In this document: positions 8,033-15,607 of the stretch, one piece after another
How positions within the stretch are numbered: the stretch's first letter is position 1
Layout of the letters: each line of letters starts with the position of its first letter
DNA from: Cohnella sp. GbtcB17
GTDB taxonomy: Bacteria; Bacillota; Bacilli; Paenibacillales; Paenibacillaceae
Length of the DNA stretch: 46,254 bases
Assembly (NCBI RefSeq): GCF_019091135.1
Contig: NZ_JAGXJW010000063.1
Span: 1 to 46,254, forward strand
Direction of reading: 5' to 3'
Position numbers and translations under genes: made by a program
Notes under the pieces: model-generated
The model's input: the letters and a program-made list of their open reading frames with translations, nothing else
The model's database searches: none
What the model was told of the DNA's origin: nothing

Positions 8033-8194
8033 ATGATCGAATTCGATGTCATCGTCGGCGGCGAAGTCAAGGAGACGCTGAGACCGAACACGTCGCGGCT
8101 GAAGGAAGTGTACGACTACATCAACGAGCAGATGAAGCTGATGCGAGGGAAGTACGGCTACGAAGTCCGAGTGATGCGCAGAATTTTATATTAA
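8033..8194 (+). CDS. Small protein of unknown function (53 aa)
   Basis: A 53-residue protein is encoded directly after ppk. It begins MIEFDVIVGGEVKET and continues with a charged helix-forming stretch (SRLKEVYDYINEQMKLM) and a basic end (YEVRVMRRILY). GGAGGG at 8021-8026 gives a convincing ribosome site for the ATG at 8033. I recognise no domain; the pattern looks like strand-strand-helix-strand, and there is no signal peptide or membrane segment. It ends exactly at a strong bidirectional terminator, so it is the last gene of the ppk-side unit, although it may also have its own promoter (phased TTTACA-like repeats and TAAGAT upstream). A role linked to phosphate or polyphosphate is inference from position only. 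Confidence 0.7.
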   Translation: MIEFDVIVGGEVKETLRPNTSRLKEVYDYINEQMKLMRGKYGYEVRVMRRILY

Positions 8195-8227
8195 AAAAAA
8201 GGAAGCCCGCAGGCGTCCTTTTTTTTA
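8193..8227. terminator. Bidirectional terminator between the 53-aa gene and ppx
   Basis: Eight A followed by GGA (8193-8203) pair with TCC followed by eight T (8217-8227). An inner GCC/GGC stem closes a CGCA loop. The A and T tracts make it functional in both directions, which fits the convergent genes on either side. Confidence 0.9.
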
Positions 8228-8260
8228 TGAACGAATAGGTAGCGACGATTCGAACGCGAG

Positions 8261-9793
8261 CTAGATGAGTCGCAGCGAAGGCGCGAGTCCCCAACATTTC
8301 TTGAAGTCCTTGGCAAGCGCAAGCACCTCGGTCGTCTCGACGGGCAGCGCATGGCTGGCCGCGGCTTCCAGCAGCAGACGACCGCCGCCGCCGGCGACAT
8401 GCAGCGACGTGATCGCCTGGGATTCGCTGCGATCCAGCGCCGCCGCCAGCTGCAGCAGCATGCCGAGCTTGGCGCAGAGCTCCTCGTCGCCGGGACGAAC
8501 GAGCGCCCGATAGGCGGACAGGCTGCGTTTCAGCGCATTTGCATTGCGGTAGGAGGCGATTGCCGCGACGAGCAGCTTTTCGCGATGGGACATGCCGTTC
8601 CAGTGCGCGTGCATAAGAATGTAGAACGTATGCTGGGCGCAGTCGTTGTAATCGAGCACGGCTCCGATGCGGAACAGCCGGGAGGCTGCGCTCAGCAGCC
8701 TGCGCCATTCGGCGGGCGTTTCGACGCCCGACGCGAGCTGGTCGTACAGCGCGAGCGAGAGCCGGTTCACCTGATCGAGATGGCTCGGCGGCGCTCCGGG
8801 GTACAGGGCGCGCAGATTGCGAATGCTCTCTTCCGCGACGGCGTCGTCGCCGTCCATCTGCAGATCGGGCAGGCAAGTGTCGTAGAACAAGCCGTCGCGG
8901 AGGCCCGCGCCGCATACGACGATGCCGGATGAGCGGCACGCGCGCAGCACGGCTTGCAAGATGACGAGCCCGGGGACGATGACGTCCGCGCGGTCCTTGG
9001 ACAAGCCGGGCAGCTTCCTGCGCTTATCGACCGTCAGCGGCGCGAGCAGGTCGACGGAGACGTCCAGACTGGCGGACGAGATCTCGTAGCCGTGCAGGTT
9101 GGCAAAGGGATATTCGTCCAGCCGCTGCCGTAGCTTGCCGAGCGCGCGCACGGTGCCTCCCAGTCCGATGATCGGAAGTCCGGGCTGCCCGGAGATCCAC
9201 GCTTGGGCCGACAGCTTGTCCAAAATGTCGGACTCCATCGCATCGAGCGTCGACTTGGCGACGGGGCCTTCGCCGAGCTCGAACCGGGTAGACGTATTGA
9301 CGCAGCCGATGGGAAACGAGACCGAAGAGACGATCTCGCGATTGCGGAGCAGCGTGATCTCCGTGCTGCCGCCGCCGATATCGACGACGAAGCCGTCCTC
9401 GATGTTCATCGTCCGAAGCATGGCGAGGCTGCCGAGCCGGGCTTCCTCTTCGCCGGGGAGCAGCTCAATGACAAGGCCCGTCTCCTCGAAAAGCGCGGAC
9501 AGCGCCTGGTCCCGGTTCGTCGCTTGGCGCACCGCGGCGGTCGCGACCGTGCGGATGCGCTCCACGCCGTGGATGCGGCAGATGCGCTTGTAGTGGCGCA
9601 GCACCTCGCCGAGCTCGGACACGGCTTCGGCAGGCAGCCTGCCGTCCGCCGTCAGGCGCTGGCTGAGCCTGGCCGGCCAACGGCCTTGATCGATGACGCG
9701 GTAGGCGCCATCCTCGGTCACGCGGTAGACCGACAGACGAACCGTATTGGAACCGATATCGATCATGCCCGTCGTTTGGGCTGTAAATGGCAT
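8261..9793 (-). CDS. ppx: Exopolyphosphatase / pppGpp phosphatase family (Ppx/GppA)
   Basis: Ppx/GppA enzymes remove terminal phosphates from polyphosphate or from pppGpp. The 510-residue protein has the ASKHA-type N-terminal fold with the first phosphate loop IDIGSNTVRLSVYRV (residues about 11-25) and the second VVDIGGGSTEITLL (about 141-154), the conserved Glu-rich LPGEEEARLG segment, and a C-terminal HD-like helical domain (residues about 320-510, with HAHWNGMSHREKLLVAAI). The start at 9793 follows GGAGGAGGATCTT. The length is that of Ppx rather than the shorter ~300-residue forms. Convergence with ppk and the shared terminator support a polyphosphate role, but sequence alone does not separate polyphosphatase from pppGpp hydrolase. 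Confidence 0.9.
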   Translation of the reverse strand: MPFTAQTTGMIDIGSNTVRLSVYRVTEDGAYRVIDQGRWPARLSQRLTADGRLPAEAVSELGEVLRHYKRICRIHGVERIRTVATAAVRQATNRDQALSALFEETGLVIELLPGEEEARLGSLAMLRTMNIEDGFVVDIGGGSTEITLLRNREIVSSVSFPIGCVNTSTRFELGEGPVAKSTLDAMESDILDKLSAQAWISGQPGLPIIGLGGTVRALGKLRQRLDEYPFANLHGYEISSASLDVSVDLLAPLTVDKRRKLPGLSKDRADVIVPGLVILQAVLRACRSSGIVVCGAGLRDGLFYDTCLPDLQMDGDDAVAEESIRNLRALYPGAPPSHLDQVNRLSLALYDQLASGVETPAEWRRLLSAASRLFRIGAVLDYNDCAQHTFYILMHAHWNGMSHREKLLVAAIASYRNANALKRSLSAYRALVRPGDEELCAKLGMLLQLAAALDRSESQAITSLHVAGGGGRLLLEAAASHALPVETTEVLALAKDFKKCWGLAPSLRLI

Positions 9794-9809
9794 AAGATCC
9801 TCCTCCGGC

Positions 9810-9828
9810 AGCGTTCGCGCTGAACGCT
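9810..9828. repeat. Perfect 7-bp inverted repeat upstream of ppx
   Basis: AGCGTTC and GAACGCT are separated by five bases, just upstream of the ppx ribosome site in the 167-bp intergenic region shared with the divergent 103-residue gene. It could be a 5'-UTR hairpin or a dyad operator. No T tract follows on either strand. Confidence 0.4.
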
Positions 9829-9960
9829 GTTATCGTTCTATTCTATCATCACCGGCCGCCGCGCAAAAGCGCCGGGCGCGCTGCAATGGGCGAGTGGGCA
9901 TAATTCCGCGGAGCGCTTGGACACAATACGTGTAACATCAGCCAGCGCGGGGAGGATCTT

Positions 9961-10272
9961 ATGGAAAAATCCAAGTATTACGTATCGGTCCAGGCCAGGA
10001 CGATCAATACGCATCGCGGCGACGCCGCCTACGAGTTCGAGATCGAGGCGGGCGAAGAAGAGCTCGTGCAGCTTCAGGAGCTGTTCGATTCGATGGACGA
10101 ATTCGACCAAGCCGGCTATTGGCGGGCCCATCAACCTTTTTTGGAATACAGCCACGATCCGGAAAACGACGGCTACGATTATTATTTGAAGGAAATCTAT
10201 CGCCGCTTGAGCGATTGGGGCACGGAGGAGACGAAGCGCCATATTGCGACGATGGACGTCGATACGATTTGA
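9961..10272 (+). CDS. Hypothetical acidic protein (103 aa)
   Basis: Divergent from ppx. The 103-residue protein begins MEKSKYYVSVQART and is strongly acidic (EFEIEAGEEELVQLQELFDSMDEFDQ), aromatic-rich in the middle (YWRAHQPFLEYSHDPENDGYDYYLKEIYRRL) and soluble, with no signal peptide. GGGGAGGATCTT precedes the ATG by a few bases, so it is very probably translated. I do not recognise the family. Its intergenic region is shared with ppx, which may mean common control. The DYYLKEIYRRLSDWGTEETKRHI end looks like a helix. No function is proposed. Confidence 0.75.
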   Translation: MEKSKYYVSVQARTINTHRGDAAYEFEIEAGEEELVQLQELFDSMDEFDQAGYWRAHQPFLEYSHDPENDGYDYYLKEIYRRLSDWGTEETKRHIATMDVDTI

Positions 10273-10302
10273 GGCTCGGACCTGTACCGATCCTGCCGCC
10301 CG

Positions 10303-10334
10303 CGCGGCGATCCGAATGCTTCGGAATCGCCGCG
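10303..10334. repeat. Strong hairpin in the citZ upstream region
   Basis: A 14-bp stem with one bulged base (CGCGGCGAT/ATCGCCGCG outside, CCGAA/TTCGG inside, loop TGC) lies 30 bp after the 103-residue gene. There is no T tract, so it may be an mRNA 3'-end stabiliser or a weak terminator rather than a standard one. The rest of the 317-bp gap before citZ holds the CcpC-like and cre-like motifs listed separately. Confidence 0.5.
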
Positions 10335-10380
10335 CCGACGCGTCAACGCGCGAATGTGAGAGTATTCGTCTATATATGCG

Positions 10381-10395
10381 ATAAAGCATTTTTAT
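10381..10395. promoter_or_regulatory. CcpC-like dyad upstream of citZ
   Basis: The sequence is ATAA, seven bases, TTAT, exactly the ATAA-N7-TTAT dyad described for the citrate-responsive LysR-type repressor CcpC of B. subtilis. A further ATAA half site lies at 10439-10442, so the two-element layout (dyad plus half site) is also kept. CcpC controls citZ and citB in B. subtilis. AT-rich dyads occur by chance, but this region is GC-rich overall. Confidence 0.5.
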
Positions 10396-10419
10396 GCTTC
10401 GTTCGGTTCCATTCGCAAT

Positions 10420-10433
10420 TGAAATCGTTTATC
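10420..10433 (+). promoter_or_regulatory. Weak cre-like site upstream of citZ
   Basis: TGAAATCGTTTATC matches 12 of 14 positions of the cre consensus TGWAANCGNTNWCA bound by CcpA. It lies between the CcpC-like dyad and the citZ start. B. subtilis citZ is under carbon catabolite control, which makes the site plausible, but the last two positions do not match. Confidence 0.3.
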
Positions 10434-10589
10434 ATTGAATAAGGCTTTAAAAACCGAAAGTAATTAGGGCTCCATGCGGATGAAGCGGAAGCGAGCCTGA
10501 GGGCACATCCGAACCGCCGGCCCTGAATTCCGTAAAGCGCATCGTGCGCTTATTTGATTCGTTATCTTGGGATTGAAGGAGAGAGAACC

Positions 10590-11702
10590 ATGACAGCTAC
10601 CAAAGGACTTGAAGGAATCGTCGCCGCATCCTCGTCCATCAGTTCCATTATCGACGGCGTGCTGACGTATCGCGGGTACAACATCGACGAGCTGGCCGAG
10701 AAGGCGAGCTTCGAAGAGGTCGCATATCTGCTTTGGAACGGCAAGCTCCCGACGCAAAGCGAGCTGGACGCGCTGAAGTCGCAGCTTGGCGAAGCGGCGG
10801 CGGTGCCTGCCGAAGTTATCGACGGCCTTCGTCTTTATCCGAAGGACGCGAACTCGATGGCGGCGCTCCGCACGGCCGTATCCAGTCTGGCGCTGTACGA
10901 TGCCGAGGCGAACGATCCGGGCAAGGAAGCGAACTATCGCAAGGCGATCAAGCTGCAAGCCCAGATGGGCACCGTGATCGCCGCCTTCGCGCGCCTGCGC
11001 CAAGGCAAGGAGCCCGTCGCGCCGAAGTCCGGCGTCGGCGTCGCGCACAACTTCCTGTACATGCTGACCGGCGAAGAGCCGTCCGAAGTGGCGGTCACCG
11101 CGCTCGACAAGGCGCTCGTTCTGCACGCGGACCACGAGCTTAACGCTTCGACGTTCGCGGCGCGCGTCACCGTCGCGACGCTGTCCGACATCTACTCCGG
11201 CGTCACGTCCGCGATCGGCGCGCTGAAGGGCCCGCTGCACGGCGGCGCCAACGAAGCGGTCATGGTCATGCTGGACGAGATCGGCACGCTGGACAATGTC
11301 GAGCCGTACATCCAGAACAAGCTGAACAACAAAGAGAAAATCATGGGCTTCGGCCACCGCGTCTACCGGACGGGCGACCCGCGCGCCAAGCATCTGCAGC
11401 AAATGTCCAAAAACCTGAGCGAGCTGAACGGCGACAGCCGTCTGTACGACATGTCCGTCCGCATCGAGGAGCTCGTGACCAGCCAGAAGGGGCTGAAGCC
11501 GAACGTCGACTTCTACTCGGCTTCCTGCTACACGCTGCTCGGCATTCCGCGCGACCTGTTTACGCCGATCTTCGCCATCAGCCGTGTGTCCGGCTGGACC
11601 GCGCACATCCTCGAGCAGCTCGCGGACAATCGTCTGATTCGCCCGCGCGCCGAGTATGTCGGTCCGGTCGACCAGCACTACGTGCCGGTCGACGAGCGTT
11701 AA
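10590..11702 (+). CDS. citZ: Citrate synthase
   Basis: Condenses oxaloacetate and acetyl-CoA to citrate, the entry step of the TCA cycle. The 370-residue protein is of the short Gram-positive/archaeal type. The catalytic residues are visible: H217 in GPLHGGANEAV, H256 in GFGHRVYRTGDPR and D307 in NVDFYSA. The N-terminal segment (KGLEGIVAASSSISSIIDGVLTYRGYNI) is also typical. The ATG at 10590 is preceded by AAGGAGAGAG; an in-frame ATG at 10554 has no site. It is followed by icd after 152 bp and then mdh, the conserved citZ-icd-mdh order of Bacillales. Upstream AT-rich motifs match the CcpC dyad and, weakly, cre, which fits citrate and glucose control. Confidence 0.97.
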   Translation: MTATKGLEGIVAASSSISSIIDGVLTYRGYNIDELAEKASFEEVAYLLWNGKLPTQSELDALKSQLGEAAAVPAEVIDGLRLYPKDANSMAALRTAVSSLALYDAEANDPGKEANYRKAIKLQAQMGTVIAAFARLRQGKEPVAPKSGVGVAHNFLYMLTGEEPSEVAVTALDKALVLHADHELNASTFAARVTVATLSDIYSGVTSAIGALKGPLHGGANEAVMVMLDEIGTLDNVEPYIQNKLNNKEKIMGFGHRVYRTGDPRAKHLQQMSKNLSELNGDSRLYDMSVRIEELVTSQKGLKPNVDFYSASCYTLLGIPRDLFTPIFAISRVSGWTAHILEQLADNRLIRPRAEYVGPVDQHYVPVDER

Positions 11703-11854
11703 TCGACCGCTCCAGGCAAACGGCGTGCCGTACGACCATCCGGTTGTGCAGCGCGCCGGTTTGACGCGCGTTTCCGCGCGCCTATGAGGGCACGGCGCGC
11801 AGATGTTTGCATCCTTTTCCACCATCACTTTTAATTCCAGGAGGCTACCCATCC

Positions 11855-13150
11855 ATGCAACTCGAAAAATTCGAACTGCCGCAAGCCGGCGAACCGATCA
11901 AAGTCGACCAAAACGGCGTCCTGAACGTCCCTAACAATCCGATCATTCCGTTCATTGAGGGCGACGGCACGGGACGCGACATCTGGCGCGCTTCCAAGCG
12001 CGTGCTCGACGCAGCCGTCGAGAAAGCGTACGGCGGCGAAAAGCAAATCGCCTGGTACGAAGTGTTCGCCGGCGAAAAGGCGTTCAACGCTTACGGCGAA
12101 TGGCTGCCTGCCGACACGCTGACCGCGATCCGCGAATACATCATCGCGATCAAGGGCCCGCTGACGACGCCGATCGGCGGCGGCATCCGTTCCCTGAACG
12201 TTGCGCTTCGCCAGGAGCTTGATCTGTACGTGTGCCTGCGTCCGGTTCGCTACTTCGACGGCGTGCCTTCGCCGGTCAAGCGTCCCGAGCTGGTCGACAT
12301 GGTCATCTTCCGCGAAAACACCGAGGACATCTACGCCGGCATCGAGTATCAAGCGGAGACGGCCGACGCGAAGAAGGTCATCGAGTTCCTGCAGCAGCAA
12401 ATGGGCGTCAAAAAGATCCGCTTCCCCGAGACTTCGGGCATCGGCATCAAGCCGGTATCCAAGGACGGCTCCGAGCGTCTGATCCGCGCCGCGATCGAAT
12501 ATGCGATCAAGCACAAACGCAAGTCGGTCACGCTCGTGCACAAGGGCAACATCATGAAGTTCACCGAGGGTGCGTTCAAGAACTGGGGCTACGAGCTGGC
12601 CGAGCGCGAATTCGGCGACCAAGTATTCACCTGGAACCAATACGACGCGATCAAGGCGGAGCAAGGCGAAGAAGCGGCTAACGCTGCGCAAAAGTCCGCG
12701 CTGGCCGAAGGCAAGATCCTCGTGAAGGACGCCATCGCCGACATCGCGCTGCAGCAAGTGCTGACGCGTCCGACGGACTTCGACGTCATCGCGACGCTGA
12801 ACCTGAACGGCGACTACCTGTCCGACGCCCTGGCTGCCCAAGTCGGCGGCATCGGCATCGCCCCTGGCGCGAACATCAACTACATGACCGGCCACGCGAT
12901 CTTCGAAGCGACGCACGGCACCGCGCCGAAGTACGCCGACAAGGACGTCGTCAACCCGGGCTCCGTCATCCTGTCCGGCGTCATGATGTTCGAGCACCTT
13001 GGCTGGCTTGAAGCGGCCGACCTGATCTACAAGGGTCTGGAAAAGTCCATCAACAGCAAGATCGTCACGTACGACTTCGCCCGTCTGATGGAAGGCGCGA
13101 CCGAGGTTAAGTGCTCGGCGTTTGCGGATGAGATCATCAAGAATATGTAG
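11855..13150 (+). CDS. icd: Isocitrate dehydrogenase (NADP+)
   Basis: Oxidatively decarboxylates isocitrate to 2-oxoglutarate. The 431-residue protein belongs to the bacterial homodimeric NADP-type family: IPFIEGDGTGRDIW near the N-terminus, the substrate loop GPLTTPIGGGIRSLNVALRQ with the regulatory serine, VIFRENTEDIYAGIE, the metal-binding NLNGDYLSDALAAQVGG and HGTAPKYADKDVVNPGS. The start at 11855 follows CAGGAGG (11838-11844); an upstream in-frame ATG at 11807 has no site. It sits between citZ and mdh. An unusual GC-rich triple hairpin follows the stop codon. Confidence 0.97.
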   Translation: MQLEKFELPQAGEPIKVDQNGVLNVPNNPIIPFIEGDGTGRDIWRASKRVLDAAVEKAYGGEKQIAWYEVFAGEKAFNAYGEWLPADTLTAIREYIIAIKGPLTTPIGGGIRSLNVALRQELDLYVCLRPVRYFDGVPSPVKRPELVDMVIFRENTEDIYAGIEYQAETADAKKVIEFLQQQMGVKKIRFPETSGIGIKPVSKDGSERLIRAAIEYAIKHKRKSVTLVHKGNIMKFTEGAFKNWGYELAEREFGDQVFTWNQYDAIKAEQGEEAANAAQKSALAEGKILVKDAIADIALQQVLTRPTDFDVIATLNLNGDYLSDALAAQVGGIGIAPGANINYMTGHAIFEATHGTAPKYADKDVVNPGSVILSGVMMFEHLGWLEAADLIYKGLEKSINSKIVTYDFARLMEGATEVKCSAFADEIIKNM

Positions 13151-13157
13151 TATTTAT

Positions 13158-13240
13158 CGGGGGCTTGCCCCCGTATCCCCCTTCCCCTGCACAACCCCCT
13201 AGATCCCCCTTCAAAGGGGGACTCCGAGGGCGCTGCCCTC
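13158..13240. repeat. GC-rich triple-hairpin (REP-like) element after icd
   Basis: Three hairpins stand in a row: GGGGG/CCCCC with loop CTTG (13158-13173), CCCCCTT/AAGGGGG with a two-base loop (13205-13220), and GAGGGC/GCCCTC with loop GCT (13226-13240). C-rich spacers separate them. The layout resembles a repetitive extragenic palindrome more than a single terminator; no T tract follows closely. It fills most of the 263-bp icd-mdh gap. Whether copies exist elsewhere cannot be seen here. Confidence 0.6.
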
Positions 13241-13413
13241 TGGACACCCTGCCGAATAACGGTTGGGGGACAGAGGCGCAATGGCGAGGGAATGCCGGGG
13301 GAGAATAGCTTGAATGACAGTCCTCTTTGTCGGTGCTTACGTGTCGGCGAGGGGGATTGTTGTTTTTCGGGGCGGGTAACCTATTCGTGAGGAACTTTTA
13401 GGAGGGAATTCGA

Positions 13414-14358
13414 ATGGCAATGAAACGGGCGAAAATTACGGTCGTGGGCGCGGGATTTACGGGGGCGACGACGGCGTTGATGCTGGCGCAGAAGGAGCTC
13501 GGGGACGTCGTGCTGGTCGACATTCCGCAGCTTGAAAATCCGACGAAGGGCAAGGCGCTGGATATGGCCGAAGCGGCTCCGGTGCAAGGCTTCGACGCCA
13601 AGATCGTCGGCACCTCGGACTATGCCGATGCGGCCGATTCGGACGTCGTCATCATTACGGCGGGCATCGCGCGCAAGCCGGGTATGAGCCGCGACGATCT
13701 TGTGAGCACGAACGCGGGCATCGTCAGGTCCGTCTGCGAAAACGTGAAGGCGACCAGTCCGAACGCCTACGTCATCATCCTTTCCAACCCGGTCGATGCG
13801 ATGACCTACGTCGCCAACAAGGCGCTCGGGTTTCCTAAAAATCGCGTCATCGGCCAATCCGGCGTCCTGGATACCGCCCGCTACAATGCATTCCTAGCGC
13901 AGGCGCTGAACGTGTCCGTCGAAGACGTACGCGGCGTCGTGCTCGGCGGACACGGCGACGACATGGTGCCGCTCGTGCGCTACACGACGGTCGGCGGCAT
14001 CCCCGTCGAACAGCTGCTACCCAAGGACCAGATTGATGCGATCGTCGCGCGGACGCGCGTCGGCGGCGGCGAGATCGTCAGCTTGCTCGGCAACGGGAGC
14101 GCCTACTATGCGCCGGCCGCTTCGCTCGTCCAGATGACCGAGGCGATCCTGAAGGACAAGAAGCGCATTCTGCCCGTCATCGCCCTGCTGCAAGGCGAAT
14201 ACGGCTACGACGATCTGTTCATGGGCGTGCTGGCCGTGCTCGGCGGAGACGGCATCGAGAAGGTTATTGAGCTCGATCTGACCTTGGACGAGAAGACTGC
14301 GCTCGCCAAGTCCGCGGAGTCGGTCCGCAGTGTCATCCGGATCGTCGAAAATGCCTGA
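13414..14358 (+). CDS. mdh: Malate dehydrogenase (LDH-like type)
   Basis: Oxidises malate to oxaloacetate with NAD+, closing the TCA cycle. The 314-residue protein has the N-terminal Rossmann motif VVGAGFTGATTALML, the acidic NAD-specific residue at the end of strand 2 (VVLVDI), the substrate-binding TAGIARKPGMSRDDL with its active-site loop arginines, SNPVDAMTYVA, the conserved SGVLDTARYNAFLA and catalytic H180 in GGHGDDMVPL. AGGAGGGAATTCGA precedes the ATG. It is third in the citZ-icd-mdh run but separated from icd by a REP-like element, and it is followed by its own strong terminator, so it may be transcribed independently. Confidence 0.96.
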   Translation: MAMKRAKITVVGAGFTGATTALMLAQKELGDVVLVDIPQLENPTKGKALDMAEAAPVQGFDAKIVGTSDYADAADSDVVIITAGIARKPGMSRDDLVSTNAGIVRSVCENVKATSPNAYVIILSNPVDAMTYVANKALGFPKNRVIGQSGVLDTARYNAFLAQALNVSVEDVRGVVLGGHGDDMVPLVRYTTVGGIPVEQLLPKDQIDAIVARTRVGGGEIVSLLGNGSAYYAPAASLVQMTEAILKDKKRILPVIALLQGEYGYDDLFMGVLAVLGGDGIEKVIELDLTLDEKTALAKSAESVRSVIRIVENA

Positions 14359-14400
14359 TCTTGCCTGAACGAATATACGGCAGCTTGCGCTTGGCTTCGA

Positions 14401-14430
14401 CTCCAAGGTCCGACGACCTTGGAGTTGTTT
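14401..14430 (+). terminator. Rho-independent terminator after mdh
   Basis: A perfect 10-bp stem, CTCCAAGGTC/GACCTTGGAG, with a four-base loop CGAC is followed by TTGTTT. It lies about 40 bp after the mdh stop. Confidence 0.85.
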
Positions 14431-14469
14431 ATGCCGTGACGCAGCGAACGAGCGAAGGAGTTGATCCGA

Positions 14470-15594
14470 TTGTCATCGGAAGTGTATGAGGCCAGGCGAG
14501 ATCGTCTTGTTTCTTATTTGGAAAAGGAAGGGATTCGAATCGGCCTGGTGACTTCGCCCACGAACGTCGCCTACCTCACGGGCTTCGTTTGCAACCCGCA
14601 CGAGCGATTTCTGGCGCTTGCGCTGGACAGCGCGAATCGCGCTGCGAAGCTGTTCGTGCCGCTGCTGGACGCGTCGGCGGCCGAAGAAGCGGCGTCCGGC
14701 CTTGCGATCGTGCCGATCTCGGACGTCGACGACGCCTACGCGGTGCTGGGCGAGCAGATGCCCGCAGCAAGCGCGGCTTCGATAGGCGTCGAGAAAGGTA
14801 CCGTCTCGCTCGCCAAGGCGGAACGGCTTCAGTCGGTTTATCCCGGCGCAGGCTTTGCCGATCTGGAGCAAGCGATTCTGGACATGCGGATCGTGAAGAG
14901 CGCAGACGAGATCGGTCGGATTCAGCGGGCGGTCGATATCGTCGAGGGTGCGCTGGCGCACGCCGTTTCGCAAGTTCGCATCGGGATGACCGAGCTTCAA
15001 CTGGCTGCGGAGATCGAGCGCAAGATGAGAGAGCTCGGCGCGGATCGTCCGGCCTTCGAGACGATCGTGCTCACGGGACCGCGTTCGGCGCTGCCTCATG
15101 GCGTGCCGGGTCCGCATGCGATCCGCAGAGGCGACTTCCTGCTCATCGATATCGGCGTACAGGCAGACGGCTATTGCTCGGACATCACGCGGACCTTCGT
15201 CGTCGGCGAAGCTTCGGAGGAGCAGCGCGCCATATACGAAGCGGTGCTTGCCGCCAACGAAGCGGGCATTGCTGCATCCGCAGCGGGCGTACCTGTATCG
15301 GCAGTCGATGCTGCGGCGCGGGAGACGATCGGGAAGGCCGGCTTCGGACCGCTGTTCACGCATCGGGTCGGGCATGGCTTCGGCATGGATATCCACGAGC
15401 AGCCGTCCATGTCGGGTACGAACGGCACGCCATTGGCGCCGGGGATGGTATTTACGGTCGAACCTGGCGTCTATGATTCGGTCGTCGGCGGCGTACGAAT
15501 CGAAGACGATGTCTATATCCGGGAAGACGGCACGGCCGGCGTGCTTACGCGTTACCCGAAGCAATTGTCCGTTATCCAGGCGGATCAACTTTAA
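14470..15594 (+). CDS. M24 family metallopeptidase (Xaa-Pro dipeptidase-like)
   Basis: A 374-residue two-domain peptidase of the creatinase/prolidase fold, which hydrolyses Xaa-Pro bonds with two metal ions in the cytoplasm. The N-terminal domain contains GLVTSPTNVAYLTGF; the C-terminal pita-bread domain has the metal ligands in LLIDIGVQADGYCSDITRTF, HRVGHGFGMDIHEQP, FTVEPGVYD and VRIEDDVYI, plus HGVPGPHAIRRGD. The start is taken as TTG at 14470, ten bases after GGAG (14457-14460); a TTG at 14461 abuts that site. It forms a two-gene unit with the aminopeptidase 13 bp downstream. The substrate (Xaa-Pro dipeptides against N-terminal Xaa-Pro) cannot be fixed from sequence. Confidence 0.9.
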   Translation: MSSEVYEARRDRLVSYLEKEGIRIGLVTSPTNVAYLTGFVCNPHERFLALALDSANRAAKLFVPLLDASAAEEAASGLAIVPISDVDDAYAVLGEQMPAASAASIGVEKGTVSLAKAERLQSVYPGAGFADLEQAILDMRIVKSADEIGRIQRAVDIVEGALAHAVSQVRIGMTELQLAAEIERKMRELGADRPAFETIVLTGPRSALPHGVPGPHAIRRGDFLLIDIGVQADGYCSDITRTFVVGEASEEQRAIYEAVLAANEAGIAASAAGVPVSAVDAAARETIGKAGFGPLFTHRVGHGFGMDIHEQPSMSGTNGTPLAPGMVFTVEPGVYDSVVGGVRIEDDVYIREDGTAGVLTRYPKQLSVIQADQL

Positions 15595-15607
15595 GGAGGG
15601 CTCTACA

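Noticed and set aside
9794..9960. Pho box for ppx in the ppx/103-aa intergenic region
   Set aside because: Only one reverse-oriented hexamer (ATAACA complement) was found and no 11-bp phased partners, unlike upstream of ppk.
13158..13240. Simple Rho-independent terminator of icd
   Set aside because: Three hairpins without a T tract do not fit the usual form. Termination here is possible but not shown, so it was listed as a repeat element.
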